From: Spirogloea muscicola
Lineage: Eukaryota; Streptophyta; Zygnematophyceae; Spirogloeales; Spirogloeaceae
Length of the DNA stretch: 27,593 nt
Direction: 5' to 3'
Assembly: GCA_009602725.1 (NCBI GenBank)
Contig: WELB01000069.1
Coordinates: 461,153-488,745, forward strand
Shown: positions 26,819-27,593 of the stretch, piece by piece
How positions within the stretch are numbered: position 1 is the stretch's first letter
How the letters are laid out: each line of letters begins with the position of its first letter
Notes under the pieces: generated by a model
Told to the model about the DNA's origin: nothing
Databases searched by the model: none
What the model saw: the letters and a program-made list of their open reading frames with translations, nothing else
Made by a program: the position numbers and the translations under genes

Positions 26819-27404
26819 TCAGGAGCTGGGAAGCCCGGCCTGGTTGTCGTCGAGTCCTTGGGCAGCTTGGCGCTCAGCCCACGCATGGGCTCTCTCGGAC
26901 GCCTCGGCCCACCGCCGCCTGCGCGCCTCCTCACGCCTCGCTGTGGCGGCCTTCTGGAGCGCTATACTCTGCTGAGCTTGTGCCTGCACGAGCAGGCGGG
27001 CGGCGGCGGTCATGAGACCCTCGCCAGCAACAGAACGTTCTGGAAGCATAGTCTGAGCCCCAAGCCTGCACTCTCGAAGGCTAACTCCTGCATCGTGAGC
27101 CCTGGAGACGTTGCATGCGAGAAGAACGACGAGGCCGCCGATGACGCCAATGGGAGGCCCCTTGCGCTACAGACAGTCTGAGTCCGTCCCGCTCACCGCG
27201 GCGAACTGGGCTCGCAGCATCATGCGCTTGCGGTGGTTGCGGCCCTGGACGGCGCCGGCGTTGGGCCTGGACCAGGGAATGGGCTCGCCCTCCGGGATGG
27301 CCGGCCACAGCTCCACGTACGGCACTGCACGGCGGCCGACAGAGGGTGTCGCCGAATGGGCTCAGCTGGGCCGGCGCAGGCTGGCGACCTCTCCGGGGCG
27401 CCAT
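26819..27404 (-). CDS. Unidentified minus-strand gene, probable spliced frame
   Basis: Convergent with TRAPPC8. A likely start is ATG at 27404 in a good context (GCAGCCATGGCGCC). A 16-base first exon (27404-27389, donor GAGAG|GTCGCC) joins in phase to 27324-27197 (acceptor CCGTGCAG, donor GCCGCG|GTGAGC), giving MAPRVPYVELWPAIPEGEP and then RNHRKRMMLRAQFAA. A downstream frame at 27049-26819 (MLPERSVAGEGLM, then a charged alanine/arginine-rich stretch, AATARREEARRRRWAEASER) looks like a coiled coil or basic helix, ending at the stop 26819-26821. I could not find a phase-consistent junction between the two parts, so the 3' half may be a separate exon set or spurious. The family is not recognised. 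Its end could instead lie at 26584, but that frame runs through repeat sequence. Confidence 0.4.
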
Positions 27405-27593
27405 GGCTGCCGCAGTCTGTGGGCGCCCGCTTGAGCCAAGCCGAGCAGGCTGGAGCCGGGCAAAGCCGGAGGCTCCAGCGCAAGCCCGCACCACAGCGAA
27501 CAGCGGCGGCGGCGGCGGCGAGGGGAGCCAGGCGGGCTCACGGGGCTTGCGGCGGCGCCGCGAGGCGGTTCCGGCGCCGGCGGCGGCGGCGGC
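27405..27593. other. GC-rich upstream sequence with GGC/CGG runs
   Basis: Very GC-rich, with trinucleotide runs at about 27503-27520 and 27575-27593 (the window ends inside one). Reading frames here are open simply because of composition. It may be the promoter/5' region of the minus-strand gene, or the exon of a gene beyond the window. Confidence 0.4.

Noticed and set aside
27081-27494. 137-codon minus-strand frame at the right edge
   Set aside because: It is open because of extreme GC content and Arg/Ala-rich composition. The spliced frame with the PYVELWPAIPEGEP segment in another phase is the better candidate.
1-27593. CRISPR arrays, prokaryotic defence or mobile cassettes, tRNA/rRNA genes
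   Set aside because: There are no regularly spaced short repeats, no ribosome-binding-site-led operons, and no cloverleaf or rRNA sequence that I could see. Spliced genes with GT-AG introns mark the window as eukaryotic nuclear DNA.

Overview
The window is nuclear DNA of a green plant-lineage organism, most likely a chlorophyte (trebouxiophyte-like) green alga. The evidence is a gene with about 29 short exons and GT-AG introns of about 90-340 bp encoding a plant-type TRAPPC8, three intron-containing relatives of the plant LRB/POB1 BTB-BACK proteins, and pieces of a non-LTR retrotransposon with a restriction-like endonuclease. The genus cannot be settled from the sequence alone.

Layout. 1-1459: overlapping minus-strand 3' fragments of the retrotransposon (LINE) and hairpin-bearing 3' modules. 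1460-2150: AT-richer sequence with no supported gene. 2150-6044: downstream flank and body of LRB-like copy 1 (minus strand), with a ~192-bp repeat inserted in its 3' region. 6077-6866: a 5'-truncated LINE piece inserted into the copy 1 leader, bounded by a 7-bp target-site duplication, which separates the gene from its upstream region (6874-7020). 7054-9350: LINE 3' end, a 31-bp x 3 tandem repeat, then the longest LINE copy (reverse transcriptase thumb, CCHC zinc finger, endonuclease, 3' end). 9350-9750: 3' modules. 9755-13520: upstream region, body and downstream flank of LRB-like copy 2 (plus strand). 13540-15150: LINE modules, the second copy of the ~195-bp repeat, and two LINE pieces head to head. 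15180-17561: LRB-like copy 3, cut off after its BACK and linker exons. 17562-17683: repeat-derived sequence ending at a single N. 17684-26366: complete TRAPPC8 gene. 26367-27404: 3' flank and a convergent minus-strand gene that I cannot name. 27405-27593: GC-rich sequence with GGC runs.

How the parts relate. TRAPPC8 is a single-copy housekeeping subunit of the TRAPPIII vesicle-tethering/autophagy complex. I could thread its whole frame through 29 exons with no frameshift and an exact multiple of three, which argues that base quality is good. The lesions in the LRB copies (nonsense codons, indels, a lost splice donor, truncation) are therefore probably real. The LRB family encodes substrate adaptors of CUL3 ubiquitin ligases; here it has been copied as DNA with its introns, and every copy looks broken. 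LINE 3' ends or their modules sit at nearly every duplication boundary, so LINE insertion and ectopic recombination probably built the region. I found no CRISPR array, no prokaryotic-style defence system, no tRNA or rRNA, and no clear candidate for a wholly new system. The most novel-looking items are the recurring hairpin 3' module and the LRB decay series.
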